Source of the DNA: SHZI01 sp964371995
GTDB taxonomy: Bacteria; Pseudomonadota; Gammaproteobacteria; Steroidobacterales; GCA-2729495
Assembly (NCBI GenBank): GCA_964371995.1
Contig: CAYJPG010000036.1
Location: 1-26,194 of the forward strand
Reading direction: 5' to 3'
DNA length: 26,194 nucleotides
The notes under the pieces were generated by a model. That model was not told where the DNA came from, did not search any database, and worked only from the letters and a program-made list of their open reading frames with translations. The position numbers and the translations under genes were made by a program. Positions 15,775 through 23,806 of this stretch are shown piece after piece; positions within the stretch are counted from its first letter, which is position 1; every line of letters begins with the position of its first letter.

Positions 15775-17456
15775 GTCGTGATCGCGCCGAGAGAAGCCGA
15801 GTGCACCAGTCGCACGTACTTGCTGAGCACACCGCGTGGCACGTCACGCGGCGGCAGGGTCCAGCGCGCACGACGGGCCTCCAGCTCCGCCGGCGAAAGA
15901 TCCACGTCGAGGGTCCGTTTTTCAGCATCGATGGTGATGCGGTCCCCGTCCTGCAACAGCGCCAACGGCCCGCCCACGGCAGCCTCGGGCGAAACATGCC
16001 CGACCACAAAGCCGTGACTGCCACCGGAGAAGCGGCCGTCCGTGATCAACGCTACCTCGGCACCCAGACCGCGGCCCATGATCGCGCCGGTCGGACTCAG
16101 CATCTCGCGCATGCCGGGACCACCCTTCGGACCCTCGTAGCGAATCACCACCACATCACCGGCAACGACCACGCCACCGAGTATGGCTTCTAGCGCGGCT
16201 TCTTCAGAACCGAACACGCGGGCATTGCCGACGAAGCGCAGGCCTTCCTTGCCGGTGATCTTGGCCACCGCGCCATCCGGCGCGATATTTCCATTCATAA
16301 CAACAAGATGGCTGTCATTCTTCATGGGGTTATCGAAACTGCGGATGATGTCCTGACCCGCCGGATACGGCTTTATATGGGCCAGGTTTTCGGCAATGGT
16401 CTTGCCACTGACCGTCAGGCACTCACCGTGCAGCAGACCCTGGTCGAGCAACATCTTCATCAGCGGCTGGATGCCACCGATGGCAACCAGCTCAGACATC
16501 GCATATCGCCCGCTCGGGCGCAGATCAGCGAGCACCGGCACCCTGGCGCCGATCCGCGTGAAGTCATCAAGCGTGAGCGGAATATTCGCCTCGTGCGCGA
16601 TTGCCAGCAGATGCAGGACCGCGTTGGTCGAACCGCCGAGCGCGATCACCACCGTGATGGCATTTTCAAAGGCTTCACGGCTGACGATATCTGAAGGCTT
16701 GATGCCGCGACGTACCAGGTCAACCACCGCCGCACCCGCGCGGCGACAGTCCTCCAGCTTGTCTGGCGAGATCGCGTCCTGTGCGGAGCTGTTCGGCAGG
16801 CTGAGGCCCAGCGCCTCGATGGCCGAGGCCATCGTGTTCGCCGTGTACATCCCACCGCAGGAGCCCGCGCCCGGAATCGCCGTCTGCTCGACTTCCAGCA
16901 GCTGTGCCTTCGACATACGGCCACCAGCAACCGCGCCGACCGCCTCGAAGACCGAGACGATGTCACAGCGGTTGGCACCGGGCAGAATCGTGCCACCATA
17001 AACAAACACCGAGGGGCGATCCATGCGCACCATGGCAATCGCACACCCAGGCATGTTCTTGTCGCAGCCACCGATGGTCACAAAACCATCAAAGCCTTCC
17101 GCACCCACGACCGTCTCGATCGAATCGGCAATCACTTCGCGCGAGACCAGCGAATAACGCATGCCGGGCGTACCCATCGAGATCCCGTCCGAGACGGTGA
17201 TGGTGTTGAAGATCACCGACTTGCCGCCCGCCGCATCGGCACCCTCGCCTGCCAGCCTGGCCAGCTGATCGATGTGCATGTTGCAGGGCGTGACCATGCT
17301 CCAGGTCGAGGCGATGCCGATCTGGCTCTTCCCGAAATCAGCCTCGGTGAAGCCGACGGCCCGCAGCATGGCGCGGCTCGGCGCCTGTGAAACGCCGTCC
17401 ACGACGACGCTGGAATAGCGGCGCGCACTGTCTTTGGTGTTCTTTGGGTCAGTCAT
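15771..17456 (-). CDS. ilvD: dihydroxy-acid dehydratase
   Basis: IlvD dehydrates 2,3-dihydroxy-isovalerate and -methylvalerate to the 2-oxo acids for valine, leucine and isoleucine. It has 561 residues, the shorter form (the E. coli enzyme is ~616). Iron-sulfur ligand cysteines are Cys58 in TPCNMH, Cys131 in GGCDKNMPGC and Cys200 in GAGSCGGMYTANTM. SDGISMGTPGMRYSL and TDGRFSGGSHGFVVGHVSPEA are the other signatures. ATG 17456 is the start. The gene is transcribed with lysAC (four-base overlap). Its product feeds LeuA and IlvE encoded at the left end, so the window splits branched-chain synthesis over two operons. Xylonate and gluconate dehydratase homologues are less likely at this length and with these motifs. 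Confidence 0.95.
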   Translation of the reverse strand: MTDPKNTKDSARRYSSVVVDGVSQAPSRAMLRAVGFTEADFGKSQIGIASTWSMVTPCNMHIDQLARLAGEGADAAGGKSVIFNTITVSDGISMGTPGMRYSLVSREVIADSIETVVGAEGFDGFVTIGGCDKNMPGCAIAMVRMDRPSVFVYGGTILPGANRCDIVSVFEAVGAVAGGRMSKAQLLEVEQTAIPGAGSCGGMYTANTMASAIEALGLSLPNSSAQDAISPDKLEDCRRAGAAVVDLVRRGIKPSDIVSREAFENAITVVIALGGSTNAVLHLLAIAHEANIPLTLDDFTRIGARVPVLADLRPSGRYAMSELVAIGGIQPLMKMLLDQGLLHGECLTVSGKTIAENLAHIKPYPAGQDIIRSFDNPMKNDSHLVVMNGNIAPDGAVAKITGKEGLRFVGNARVFGSEEAALEAILGGVVVAGDVVVIRYEGPKGGPGMREMLSPTGAIMGRGLGAEVALITDGRFSGGSHGFVVGHVSPEAAVGGPLALLQDGDRITIDAEKRTLDVDLSPAELEARRARWTLPPRDVPRGVLSKYVRLVHSASLGAITT

Positions 17457-17504
17457 GATCTGGTCCGTACTCCGCAGCTGTTTCAGGCAGCAAAACCGGG
17501 CGCA

Positions 17505-17510
17505 AGTTTA
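17505..17510 (-). promoter_or_regulatory. possible -10 box for ilvD-lysAC
   Basis: On the minus strand TAAACT lies about 50 bases before the ilvD ATG, in the 99-base gap after the oxidoreductase gene. I cannot find a convincing -35 at normal spacing, so this is a weak candidate. The gap shows no terminator-like hairpin with a T tract, so read-through from the upstream gene is possible. Confidence 0.25.
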
Positions 17511-17555
17511 GCCGATTCGGTCTTGATTCCCTATGCAAATCCGGCTGAATCTCCC

Positions 17556-18989
17556 TCAACTCGCGCGCAACAACTTGCCCGGATTCATGATGTTGTGCGG
17601 ATCGAGTACGCCCTTGATGGCACGCATCACCTCGATCGTCGTCCCACCCCGCCAGCGTTCGAGTTCCGCCACTTTGAGGCTGCCGATACCGTGCTCGGCA
17701 CTGAAGCTGCCACCGAAGTCCACCGCAATCTGGTGAATCTGCGCGGCGATCTCGTCCCAGCGAGCGAGAAAAGCCGCCGGATCCGCACCGACCGGCTGAC
17801 TGAGGTTGAAGTGCACATTGCCATCACCGAGATGTCCGAAGGCAATCACGCGGACCCCCGGCACGGCCGACTCGGCCCAGGCGGATGCACGGGCGACAAA
17901 TTCGCCGATGCTGGAAACCGGCACCGAGATGTCGTGCTTGATGCTGGCTCCCTCGATCTTCTGCCCCTCCGACATGCTGTGACGGAGCCTCCACAAGGCA
18001 TTCCGCTGTGCGCCACTGGTCGCGACCACGCCGTCTGTCACCGTATGCCTCTCGAGCATGCCAGCCAGGAAGCGCTCCAGGTCCGCTCCGGTATCTGCCG
18101 ATTCGCGCGCGGTGCCGAGTTCCAGCAGCACGTACCAGGGTGAGTCGCTGCCCAGCGGCGCGCGGCTGCCCGGAATATGTCGAATCACGAAATCCAGCGA
18201 GGTGTGATTGGCAAACTCGAAGGCGGTCAGCTCATCACCCAGCGAGTCGCGTGCCGCACCGTACAGCCTCAGCGCCGCCGCAACATCGGGCACAGCCAGC
18301 CAGGCAGTTGCCGTGTGCCGGGGCTGCGGGAAGAGCTTGCAGCTCGCTGCCGTGATAAAGCCCAGCGTCCCTTCCGCACCGATGAACAGTTGCTTCAGGT
18401 CGTATCCGGTGTTGTCCTTGCGCAGGCTACGCAGCCCGTCGAGTACGCGGCCATCCGGCAGCACGACTTCGAGCCCCAGCACCAGGTCGCGCATGTTGCC
18501 AAAGCGCAGAACTGCCGTTCCGCCGGCGTTGGTGGAGAGATTTCCGCCGAGCTGACAGCTGCCCTCCGCCGCGAGGCTCAGCGGGAAAAGTCGGCCCGCT
18601 TCCGCTGCCGCAGCCTGCACCGTGGCCAGCACGCAGCCGGCCTCGGCAGTGATGCTGTAGTTCGCCGCGTCGATGGCGCATATGCGGTTCAACCGACGCG
18701 CCGAGAGAAGGATTTCCGGTCGCTCCGCCGTCGAGTGCGGTATAGCCCCACCGACCAGACCCGTGTTTCCGCCCTGCGGAACGACCGCGATGCGATGCTG
18801 GTGACAGAAGCCGAGAATTGCCGCCACGGCCGCGGTCGAGTCGGGCATCAGCATCAGCGGCGCAGCACCCCTGAACAAGCCGCGCCATTCGGTCAGGCTG
18901 GAGGCGAGTTCGGCCGGATCCTCAATATGCCCGCCAGGGCCGGCAAGTGCCTTGAGTTCAGCGAGAAGCGGACTGTAAGGTGCGGACAA
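17556..18989 (-). CDS. FAD-binding oxidoreductase, GlcD / D-2-hydroxyacid dehydrogenase type
   Basis: The product is a flavoprotein of the vanillyl-alcohol oxidase fold, likely oxidising a D-2-hydroxy acid such as D-lactate, glycolate or D-2-hydroxyglutarate. The N-terminal half is the FAD-binding type 4 domain: PQGGNTGLVGG (about 73-83), CQLGGNLSTNAGGT and GLRSLRKDNTGYDLKQLFIGAEGTLG. The C-terminal half is the FAD-oxidase C domain: FGHLGDGNVHFN supplies metal-binding His, and FSAEHGIG is conserved. I prefer TTG 18989 (MSAPYSPLLAEL, 477 residues). ATG 19049 would add 20 residues, and the frame stays open to 19310 without family resemblance. No signal peptide or membrane helix is seen. The substrate cannot be read from sequence, and the link to the ilvD-lysAC operon is unclear. 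Confidence 0.88.
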   Translation of the reverse strand: MSAPYSPLLAELKALAGPGGHIEDPAELASSLTEWRGLFRGAAPLMLMPDSTAAVAAILGFCHQHRIAVVPQGGNTGLVGGAIPHSTAERPEILLSARRLNRICAIDAANYSITAEAGCVLATVQAAAAEAGRLFPLSLAAEGSCQLGGNLSTNAGGTAVLRFGNMRDLVLGLEVVLPDGRVLDGLRSLRKDNTGYDLKQLFIGAEGTLGFITAASCKLFPQPRHTATAWLAVPDVAAALRLYGAARDSLGDELTAFEFANHTSLDFVIRHIPGSRAPLGSDSPWYVLLELGTARESADTGADLERFLAGMLERHTVTDGVVATSGAQRNALWRLRHSMSEGQKIEGASIKHDISVPVSSIGEFVARASAWAESAVPGVRVIAFGHLGDGNVHFNLSQPVGADPAAFLARWDEIAAQIHQIAVDFGGSFSAEHGIGSLKVAELERWRGGTTIEVMRAIKGVLDPHNIMNPGKLLRAS

Positions 18990-19013
18990 GAGAATGAACC
19001 TGCTGATGTAAAA

Positions 19014-19043
19014 GACGGGCCATTGCAATGCCGCTTGCCCGTC
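19014..19043. promoter_or_regulatory. nested palindromes in divergent intergenic region
   Basis: GACGGGC (19014-19020) and GCCCGTC (19037-19043) are perfect inverted arms around 16 bases that start with the perfect 10-base palindrome CATTGCAATG (19021-19030). They lie between the divergent oxidoreductase (start 18989) and cyclase-like gene (start 19128), where a shared operator would be expected. A hairpin in the oxidoreductase leader mRNA is the alternative. If the oxidoreductase starts at 19049, the site would be coding. Confidence 0.35.
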
Positions 19044-19127
19044 ATGCATCCTAAGACAGTCCCCACCGGGTCGCAAAGCACGCTTTCCACGGAAGGAATC
19101 CGGGTTCTGAGCACACGTTCCATATTC

Positions 19128-20360
19128 ATGCCTGACCCCATTTTTCCCGAAGGCACATTCGGCCCGGCCGCTGCTTTCGATTTCCGCCAGCGCAGCAATC
19201 TCCTGGAACTCGACCGCCAGCTCTACAGCCACTGGAGTCTCGGCCAGAACCTCGTGATGGCCTGGTGTCCGCATCCGACCGGCATCCAGGTCCTGGTGGT
19301 ACCTCATCATGCAGTTGCCAGTTATGGCGCCAGCGGCAACACGGAGTCACCGGCTGACAACGGCCTCAGTCCGGCACACGAATTCATCATGCATCTGCTG
19401 TCCGGGTCGCGGCAGTTCAACGCCCGGCAGATGAACAACGCCACCCATCTGCTCGGCGTCGATGCCATACAGATCCGTTTGCGCCAGGCACTCACTGGCG
19501 GTGCCGATGAAGCGGCGGTGATCGACCAGATCGTCAAGCGCTACAGCGTCAGCTACATCCACAATCGCGCGGTGGCGCTGTTCGATATCGTCGGCTTCAG
19601 CCTGCTCAGCCCCTTCGAGCAGATGACCCAGCTCAGCAGCCTGTCCTGTTCACTCAACGCCGCACATAGCCGCCTGATGGGCCGGCGCATGATGGTGGAC
19701 TTCGCGCGCTCCACCACCGGCGACGGCTTCTATATCTGGAACCGCGATTCCGGACTCGAGGCCAACACCAACCTCTACCACTTCATGCATCTGGTCCTCG
19801 CCGACAACGCCATCGCCAGACAGAAAACTGCGAGTCGCACCGTGCCGTTATTGCGCACCAGTTTTCATGTCGGCAACTGCTACGAGTTCCACCACGCCGA
19901 AGGCCTCAACCCGACCATGTACTGCGACATCGTCGGCGATGTCACCATAGAACTCGCACGCATGGTCGAGCATGCAATGCCCGGCCAGATTCTGGTCGGC
20001 GACTTCGCACTGGAAACCATCAGCCAGGAACCGTTGACCGGTACCACCTGCGACGCCATCAGCTTCATCGAACAGGCTCAGAACAGCCTGTCGCAGCTCA
20101 ACGGACTTGAGCTGTCCGGCGACGCCGTCGAGTCGATCAAGTGCTACCTCACCGGACAGGCTTGCGCCGACGGCACCTTCACCATCCGCAAGCTCACCAT
20201 CCACTGCAAGCACGGACTCACCCGCAACGCCTTCAACGCCAAGGTCAACATCCACCGCCGCGGCGCCACGCCGATCCTGCTCGGCATCGAAGACAAACTG
20301 CTCTGCGATGACGAACGCTACGCGGTGACGCGGGCGCATGTGGTGAGGGATGTGCCTTGA
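19128..20360 (+). CDS. divergent class III adenylate/guanylate cyclase-like protein
   Basis: This 410-residue protein carries a recognisable class III nucleotide cyclase domain at ~148-300. VALFDIVGFSLLS has Asp153 at metal position one and STTGDGFYIW has Asp199 at metal position two, 46 apart as in active enzymes. TSFHVGNCYE, CDIVGDVTIELAR and MPGQILVGDFALETI follow in the proper order. Asp267 aligns with the base-specificity aspartate and Arg278 with the transition-state arginine. However, the usual substrate lysine is Ser195 and the transition-state Asn is Ile274, so catalysis is doubtful. I do not recognise the N-terminal ~140 residues (conserved-looking HWSLGQNLVMAWCPHPTG) or the last ~100. 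No membrane segment is seen. ATG 19128 is chosen because the frame upstream (to 18177) only mirrors the opposite gene; ATG 19047 is possible. No clear ribosome binding site is seen. Confidence 0.7.
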   Translation: MPDPIFPEGTFGPAAAFDFRQRSNLLELDRQLYSHWSLGQNLVMAWCPHPTGIQVLVVPHHAVASYGASGNTESPADNGLSPAHEFIMHLLSGSRQFNARQMNNATHLLGVDAIQIRLRQALTGGADEAAVIDQIVKRYSVSYIHNRAVALFDIVGFSLLSPFEQMTQLSSLSCSLNAAHSRLMGRRMMVDFARSTTGDGFYIWNRDSGLEANTNLYHFMHLVLADNAIARQKTASRTVPLLRTSFHVGNCYEFHHAEGLNPTMYCDIVGDVTIELARMVEHAMPGQILVGDFALETISQEPLTGTTCDAISFIEQAQNSLSQLNGLELSGDAVESIKCYLTGQACADGTFTIRKLTIHCKHGLTRNAFNAKVNIHRRGATPILLGIEDKLLCDDERYAVTRAHVVRDVP

Positions 20361-20541
20361 TAAAAACTATGGCTAACGAAGGAGCATTGCCCGTGCAAAC
20401 GGCAAAGGATCAGGTCAAGCAGTTGACCGACCAATTCAACCCACATCCAGAAGCCAGAAAATCGAGGCTATAAACCTTCCGCTACACCGCTCTTTCGGGC
20501 AAGGGACAGTCCTTCTGAAGTCCGGAAGTATTTTCTGTAAT
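20361..20541. other. intergenic gap between the cyclase-like gene and tRNA-Pro
   Basis: The 181 bases hold no confident gene. A 34-codon frame (20369-20473, +) lacks a ribosome binding site. An imperfect hairpin (20387-20405) has no T tract in either direction. I found neither a clear terminator for the convergent genes nor a repeat of the tRNA 3' end that would mark an integrated element. Confidence 0.5.
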
Positions 20542-20618
20542 TGGTCGGGGCGACAGGATTTGAACCTGCGACCCCCTGCACCCCATGCAGGTGCGCTACC
20601 AGGCTGCGCCACGCCCCG
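20542..20618 (-). tRNA. tRNA-Pro (anticodon GGG)
   Basis: Read on the minus strand, the 77 bases fold as a standard cloverleaf. The acceptor CGGGGCG/CGCCCCG includes the proline-type C1-G72 pair. The D arm is GCGC...GCGC with AGCCTGGTA. The anticodon arm is CCTGC-ATGGGGT-GCAGG with GGG at 34-36. The T arm GCAGG-TTCAAAT-CCTGT is followed by discriminator A and an encoded CCA (20544-20542). It closely resembles E. coli tRNA-Pro(GGG) and decodes CCC and CCU. A TACAAT hexamer on the minus strand (20677-20672), about 54 bases upstream, could be its -10; co-transcription with merR is also possible. Confidence 0.97.
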
Positions 20619-20703
20619 ACTTTGTTCCGGTACCTGCTGAACAGGCATTGATGCCCTTCGACAAGGCGTGAATTGTACGCGGAAAGACGGTCAGAACGCC
20701 AAG

Positions 20704-21060
20704 TCAGCGACGCAGCAGGCGTAATACTTCTTCGAGTTCGAGGCGCAACTGACGGATGATCTGCTGGCTCTGGGTGGTATCGACCCGGGCTTCTTCGCCG
20801 GTGAGCTTCTGGCGGGCCCCACCGATGGTGAAGCCCTCGTCGTAAAGCAGGCCGCGGATCTGGCGGATGACGAGTACGTCCTGGCGCTGGTAATAGCGGC
20901 GATTTCCGCGGCGCTTGACGGGCTTTAGCTGCGGGAACTCCTGCTCCCAGTAACGCAGCACGTGCGGCTTGACCGCACAAAGCTCGCTGACCTCACCGAT
21001 CGTGAAGTAGCGCTTGCCCGGAATCGGGGGCAGTTCGTCGTTATTCCCCGGCTCCAGCAT
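20704..21060 (-). CDS. MerR-family transcriptional regulator
   Basis: This small 118-residue regulator has an N-terminal winged helix-turn-helix: YFTIGEVSELCAVKPHVLRYWEQEFPQL (about 18-45) followed by the wing KRRGNRRYYQRQDV. A helical tail (about 90-118, rich in Q, L, E and R) is probably a dimerising coiled coil. It has no separate ligand-binding domain and no cysteine pattern of metal sensors. Its position immediately after ihfA, overlapping it by 20 bases, is a common gammaproteobacterial arrangement. Its target genes are unknown to me. ATG 21060 is the start. Confidence 0.9.
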   Translation of the reverse strand: MLEPGNNDELPPIPGKRYFTIGEVSELCAVKPHVLRYWEQEFPQLKPVKRRGNRRYYQRQDVLVIRQIRGLLYDEGFTIGGARQKLTGEEARVDTTQSQQIIRQLRLELEEVLRLLRR

Positions 21061-21340
21061 AGGCCTCTACTCGGGTCTTCAGTTTTTGTCCGGGACGAAA
21101 CGTGACGACACGTCGCGCCGTGATGGGGATTTCTTTCCCCGTTTTTGGATTGCGGCCAGGCCGTTGATTTTTGTCTCGCAGGTCGAAGTTGCCGAATCCG
21201 GAAAGCTTTACCTGCTCGCCGCTGGCCAGTGAGGCACGCAATTCTTCAAAGAACAACTCGACGAGCTCGCGGGCTTCGCGTTTGTTGAGTCCCAGTTCAT
21301 TGAACAGAGACTCGGCCATATCAGCCTTGGTGAGAGCCAT
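21041..21340 (-). CDS. ihfA: integration host factor subunit alpha
   Basis: IHF alpha pairs with IHF beta to bend DNA by about 160 degrees, acting in recombination, replication and promoter architecture. The frame from ATG 21340 (MALTKADMAE) gives 99 residues like the E. coli protein; ATG 21346 would add Met-Ser. EQVKLSGFGNFDLRDKNQ, RPGRNPKTG (with the intercalating proline) and ITARRVVTFRPGQKLK are nearly identical to E. coli. These residues separate alpha from beta and from HU. It follows pheT by 20 bases and overlaps merR, so it is transcribed with the phenylalanyl-tRNA synthetase genes as in E. coli. Confidence 0.97.
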   Translation of the reverse strand: MALTKADMAESLFNELGLNKREARELVELFFEELRASLASGEQVKLSGFGNFDLRDKNQRPGRNPKTGKEIPITARRVVTFRPGQKLKTRVEAYAGAGE

Positions 21341-21360
21341 GCTCATTATTTTTTTACTCG

Positions 21361-23796
21361 TTATTCTCTTAGCCGGGCGTCGAAGTTCATGGCCAGATGA
21401 GTGACGACACCGCTGATGATTTTTTCGATATCAGCGTCAGTAAGGGTGCGGGATGTTTCCTGTAAAATCAAGCCCAAAGCAACACTCTTTTGACCACTTC
21501 CGATGCGTTTGTCAGCGAAGATGTCAAATACCACGACATCTTTCAGCGCAGGTCCCGCAGCCTCGGCAACCGCCGCCAGCAACTTGCCAGCGGGTATCTC
21601 GCTCGCAACCAGGATGGCGAGATCGCGGCGCACCGCCGGGAAGCGTGACAGGCCCAGATAACGCCGCGGCCTGGCACGACCGAGTGCTGCTGTATCGATC
21701 TCGAAAAGCATGGGGGATGCAGGCAATTCAAGCGCTGCGCGCAATGCCGGATGCAATACACCGAGCCAGCCGGCAGGCACACCATCGCGCAGGATCCGTG
21801 CCGTCTGCCCGGGCTGGAGTGCGGGATGTTCTGCAGCCACAAAATCCAGGCTGGACGGATCACCAGTCAGCCGCAGCAAGGCTTCGACATCCGCTTTCAC
21901 ATCGAAGAATCCAGCCGAAGCAGGCTTTGTATCCCATTGTTCCGGCGTAACATTACCGATGGCGACGCCGGCGATTATGGTCTGCTCCGATAGCGCGTCG
22001 GCGCCGGCAGGGCTGAAGCGCACGCCGGCCTCAAAGAGACGAACCCGGCTCTGCTGGCGCGCCAGATTATGACGAACCGCATTGATCAGGCCGGGCCACA
22101 GGGTCTGCCGCATCACTGCGAGTTCAGCGGAAATCGGATTGACCAGCGGAACGCCCCGGGCGCCGCCTGCAAACTGCGAATCGAGATCACCATCGATGAA
22201 GCTGTAGGTGATCGCTTCCTGGTAGCCTCGCTCAACCAGCACGTTTTTCAAACGATCGAGGCCGACCACGCTGTCGCTCGCCGTACCAAGCCGGGTGGTC
22301 TGCTGACCCGGAAGTTCCTCGATGCGATCATAGCCACGTATCCGTGCGATCTCTTCGATCAGGTCGACCTCAATCGCGATATCAAAACGGAAGGATGCCG
22401 CTTGTACCTGCCAGCCCCAGGTATTGCTTTCCTGGTGCAGGTGATCCTCAAGACTTGCAGCCGGCACCTGATCGCCCCCGTGCTGCGCTTCAACCAGCAT
22501 GTCGAGCCGTTGCAGGATATCTACGACCTCTGCATCCGGCACGCGGTGACCCAGCACCTGCGCCAGGCGCTCACGTCGCAAAAGCACCGCCGGAATGCGC
22601 TTGTCTGCGAGCACACCTGATACGCTCGCTGGTCCGGGTTTGCCACCGGTGATGTCCAGCAGGAGCGCCGTGGTCCGCTCGATCGCTGCAAGCTGGCCGG
22701 CCGGATCAACACCGCGTTCAAAGCGTGTTGCCGCATCCGTCTGCAAACCGAAGCGGCGCGCGCGCCCGGCGATAACTGCAGGCCGGAAGAATGCCGACTC
22801 CAGCACCACGTTGCGCGTACCCTCCGTCACTCCGGTGCTTGCGCCGCCCATGATGCCGGCCATGCCGACAACGCCGCGTGCATCAGCGATAACGAGCACA
22901 TTGCCATCAAGTTCCGCTTCGTCACCGGTCAGCAGCTGAAGTTTTTCCGCCGGCTGGCCGCGCCGGACCGTCAGACCACCGGACAGGGTATCCATGTCAT
23001 AGGCATGCAGTGGCTGGCCCAGCTCGATCATCACGAGGTTGGTTACGTCGACGACCGGGTTGATGCTGCGGATACCGCTACGGCGCAAGCGCTCGCGTAG
23101 CCAGAACGGACTCGGCACATCGCTGCGCACGCCGCGGATCACGCGGCTGACAAAGACCGGACAGTCATCCGGACTGCCGATCGTTACCGGAAACACTTCA
23201 TCGATGAGGGCGGCAACCGGCGCGGTTGCCGGCGCGCGAAACGGCACACCGGTTGCTGCGGCCAGATCGCGCGCAACACCTGCCACGCAGAAGCAGTCAG
23301 CCCGGTTGGGCGTGATTTTCAGGTCGATAATCTGGTCATCGAGCCCCAGAGCCTCGGCGACCGGCATGCCGGGCTTCAGACTGGCATCCAGCTCCAGCAA
23401 TCCATCGGCCTTTTCGGCCAGGCCGAGCTCGGTTGCTGAGCACAGCATGCCCTCCGAGGCCTCGCCGCGCAGTTTGGCCGGCTTGATCAGCGTGCCGTCG
23501 GGCAGCTTTGCGCCGATACACGCCACGGGATAGACACCGCCGACCTGCACATTGGATGCACCACAGACGATCTGCAACGGCGCAACGCCTGCATCCACAC
23601 GACAGACGCGCAGACGGTCGGCATTCGGATGCGGCTTCACTTCAAGCACGCGGCCAACGACGACGCCCGGCAAGGGCGGTGCGGCTGGATCGAGGCTCTC
23701 GACCTCCAGACCCTGCATGGTCAGTTGATGCACGAGTGCCGCAGTATCCCCCGCGGGGTTCGCATACTCGCGCAACCAGTGTTCGCTGAACTTCAC
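21361..23796 (-). CDS. pheT: phenylalanine-tRNA ligase beta subunit
   Basis: PheT is the large subunit of the alpha2-beta2 synthetase, contributing tRNA binding and editing. I start it at GTG 23796 (MKFSEHWLREYANP, 811 residues), which matches family N-termini and lies 10 bases after pheS. ATG 23844 would add 16 residues inside pheS. Domains in order are a tRNA-binding OB fold (~40-150, with VCGASNVQVG), the B3/B4 editing domain (~200-380), B5 (~405-480), a catalytic-like core and the C-terminal anticodon-binding FDX-ACB domain (~715-811, RFPAVRRDLAILV). Length fits the ~795 residues of E. coli. ihfA follows. Confidence 0.96.
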   Translation of the reverse strand: MKFSEHWLREYANPAGDTAALVHQLTMQGLEVESLDPAAPPLPGVVVGRVLEVKPHPNADRLRVCRVDAGVAPLQIVCGASNVQVGGVYPVACIGAKLPDGTLIKPAKLRGEASEGMLCSATELGLAEKADGLLELDASLKPGMPVAEALGLDDQIIDLKITPNRADCFCVAGVARDLAAATGVPFRAPATAPVAALIDEVFPVTIGSPDDCPVFVSRVIRGVRSDVPSPFWLRERLRRSGIRSINPVVDVTNLVMIELGQPLHAYDMDTLSGGLTVRRGQPAEKLQLLTGDEAELDGNVLVIADARGVVGMAGIMGGASTGVTEGTRNVVLESAFFRPAVIAGRARRFGLQTDAATRFERGVDPAGQLAAIERTTALLLDITGGKPGPASVSGVLADKRIPAVLLRRERLAQVLGHRVPDAEVVDILQRLDMLVEAQHGGDQVPAASLEDHLHQESNTWGWQVQAASFRFDIAIEVDLIEEIARIRGYDRIEELPGQQTTRLGTASDSVVGLDRLKNVLVERGYQEAITYSFIDGDLDSQFAGGARGVPLVNPISAELAVMRQTLWPGLINAVRHNLARQQSRVRLFEAGVRFSPAGADALSEQTIIAGVAIGNVTPEQWDTKPASAGFFDVKADVEALLRLTGDPSSLDFVAAEHPALQPGQTARILRDGVPAGWLGVLHPALRAALELPASPMLFEIDTAALGRARPRRYLGLSRFPAVRRDLAILVASEIPAGKLLAAVAEAAGPALKDVVVFDIFADKRIGSGQKSVALGLILQETSRTLTDADIEKIISGVVTHLAMNFDARLRE

Positions 23797-23806
23797 TGCA
23801 TGCCCA

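Noticed and set aside
18177..19127. Long open extension upstream of the cyclase-like gene, doubling the protein length
   Set aside because: It lies antiparallel to the well-supported FAD oxidoreductase gene and has no family-like sequence; open antisense frames are common in GC-rich DNA.
20387..20405. Hairpin between the cyclase-like gene and tRNA-Pro as a terminator
   Set aside because: The stem has a bulge and no T tract follows on either strand.
20369..20473. 34-codon plus-strand frame after the cyclase-like gene
   Set aside because: No ribosome binding site, no recognisable motif and too short to judge by composition.
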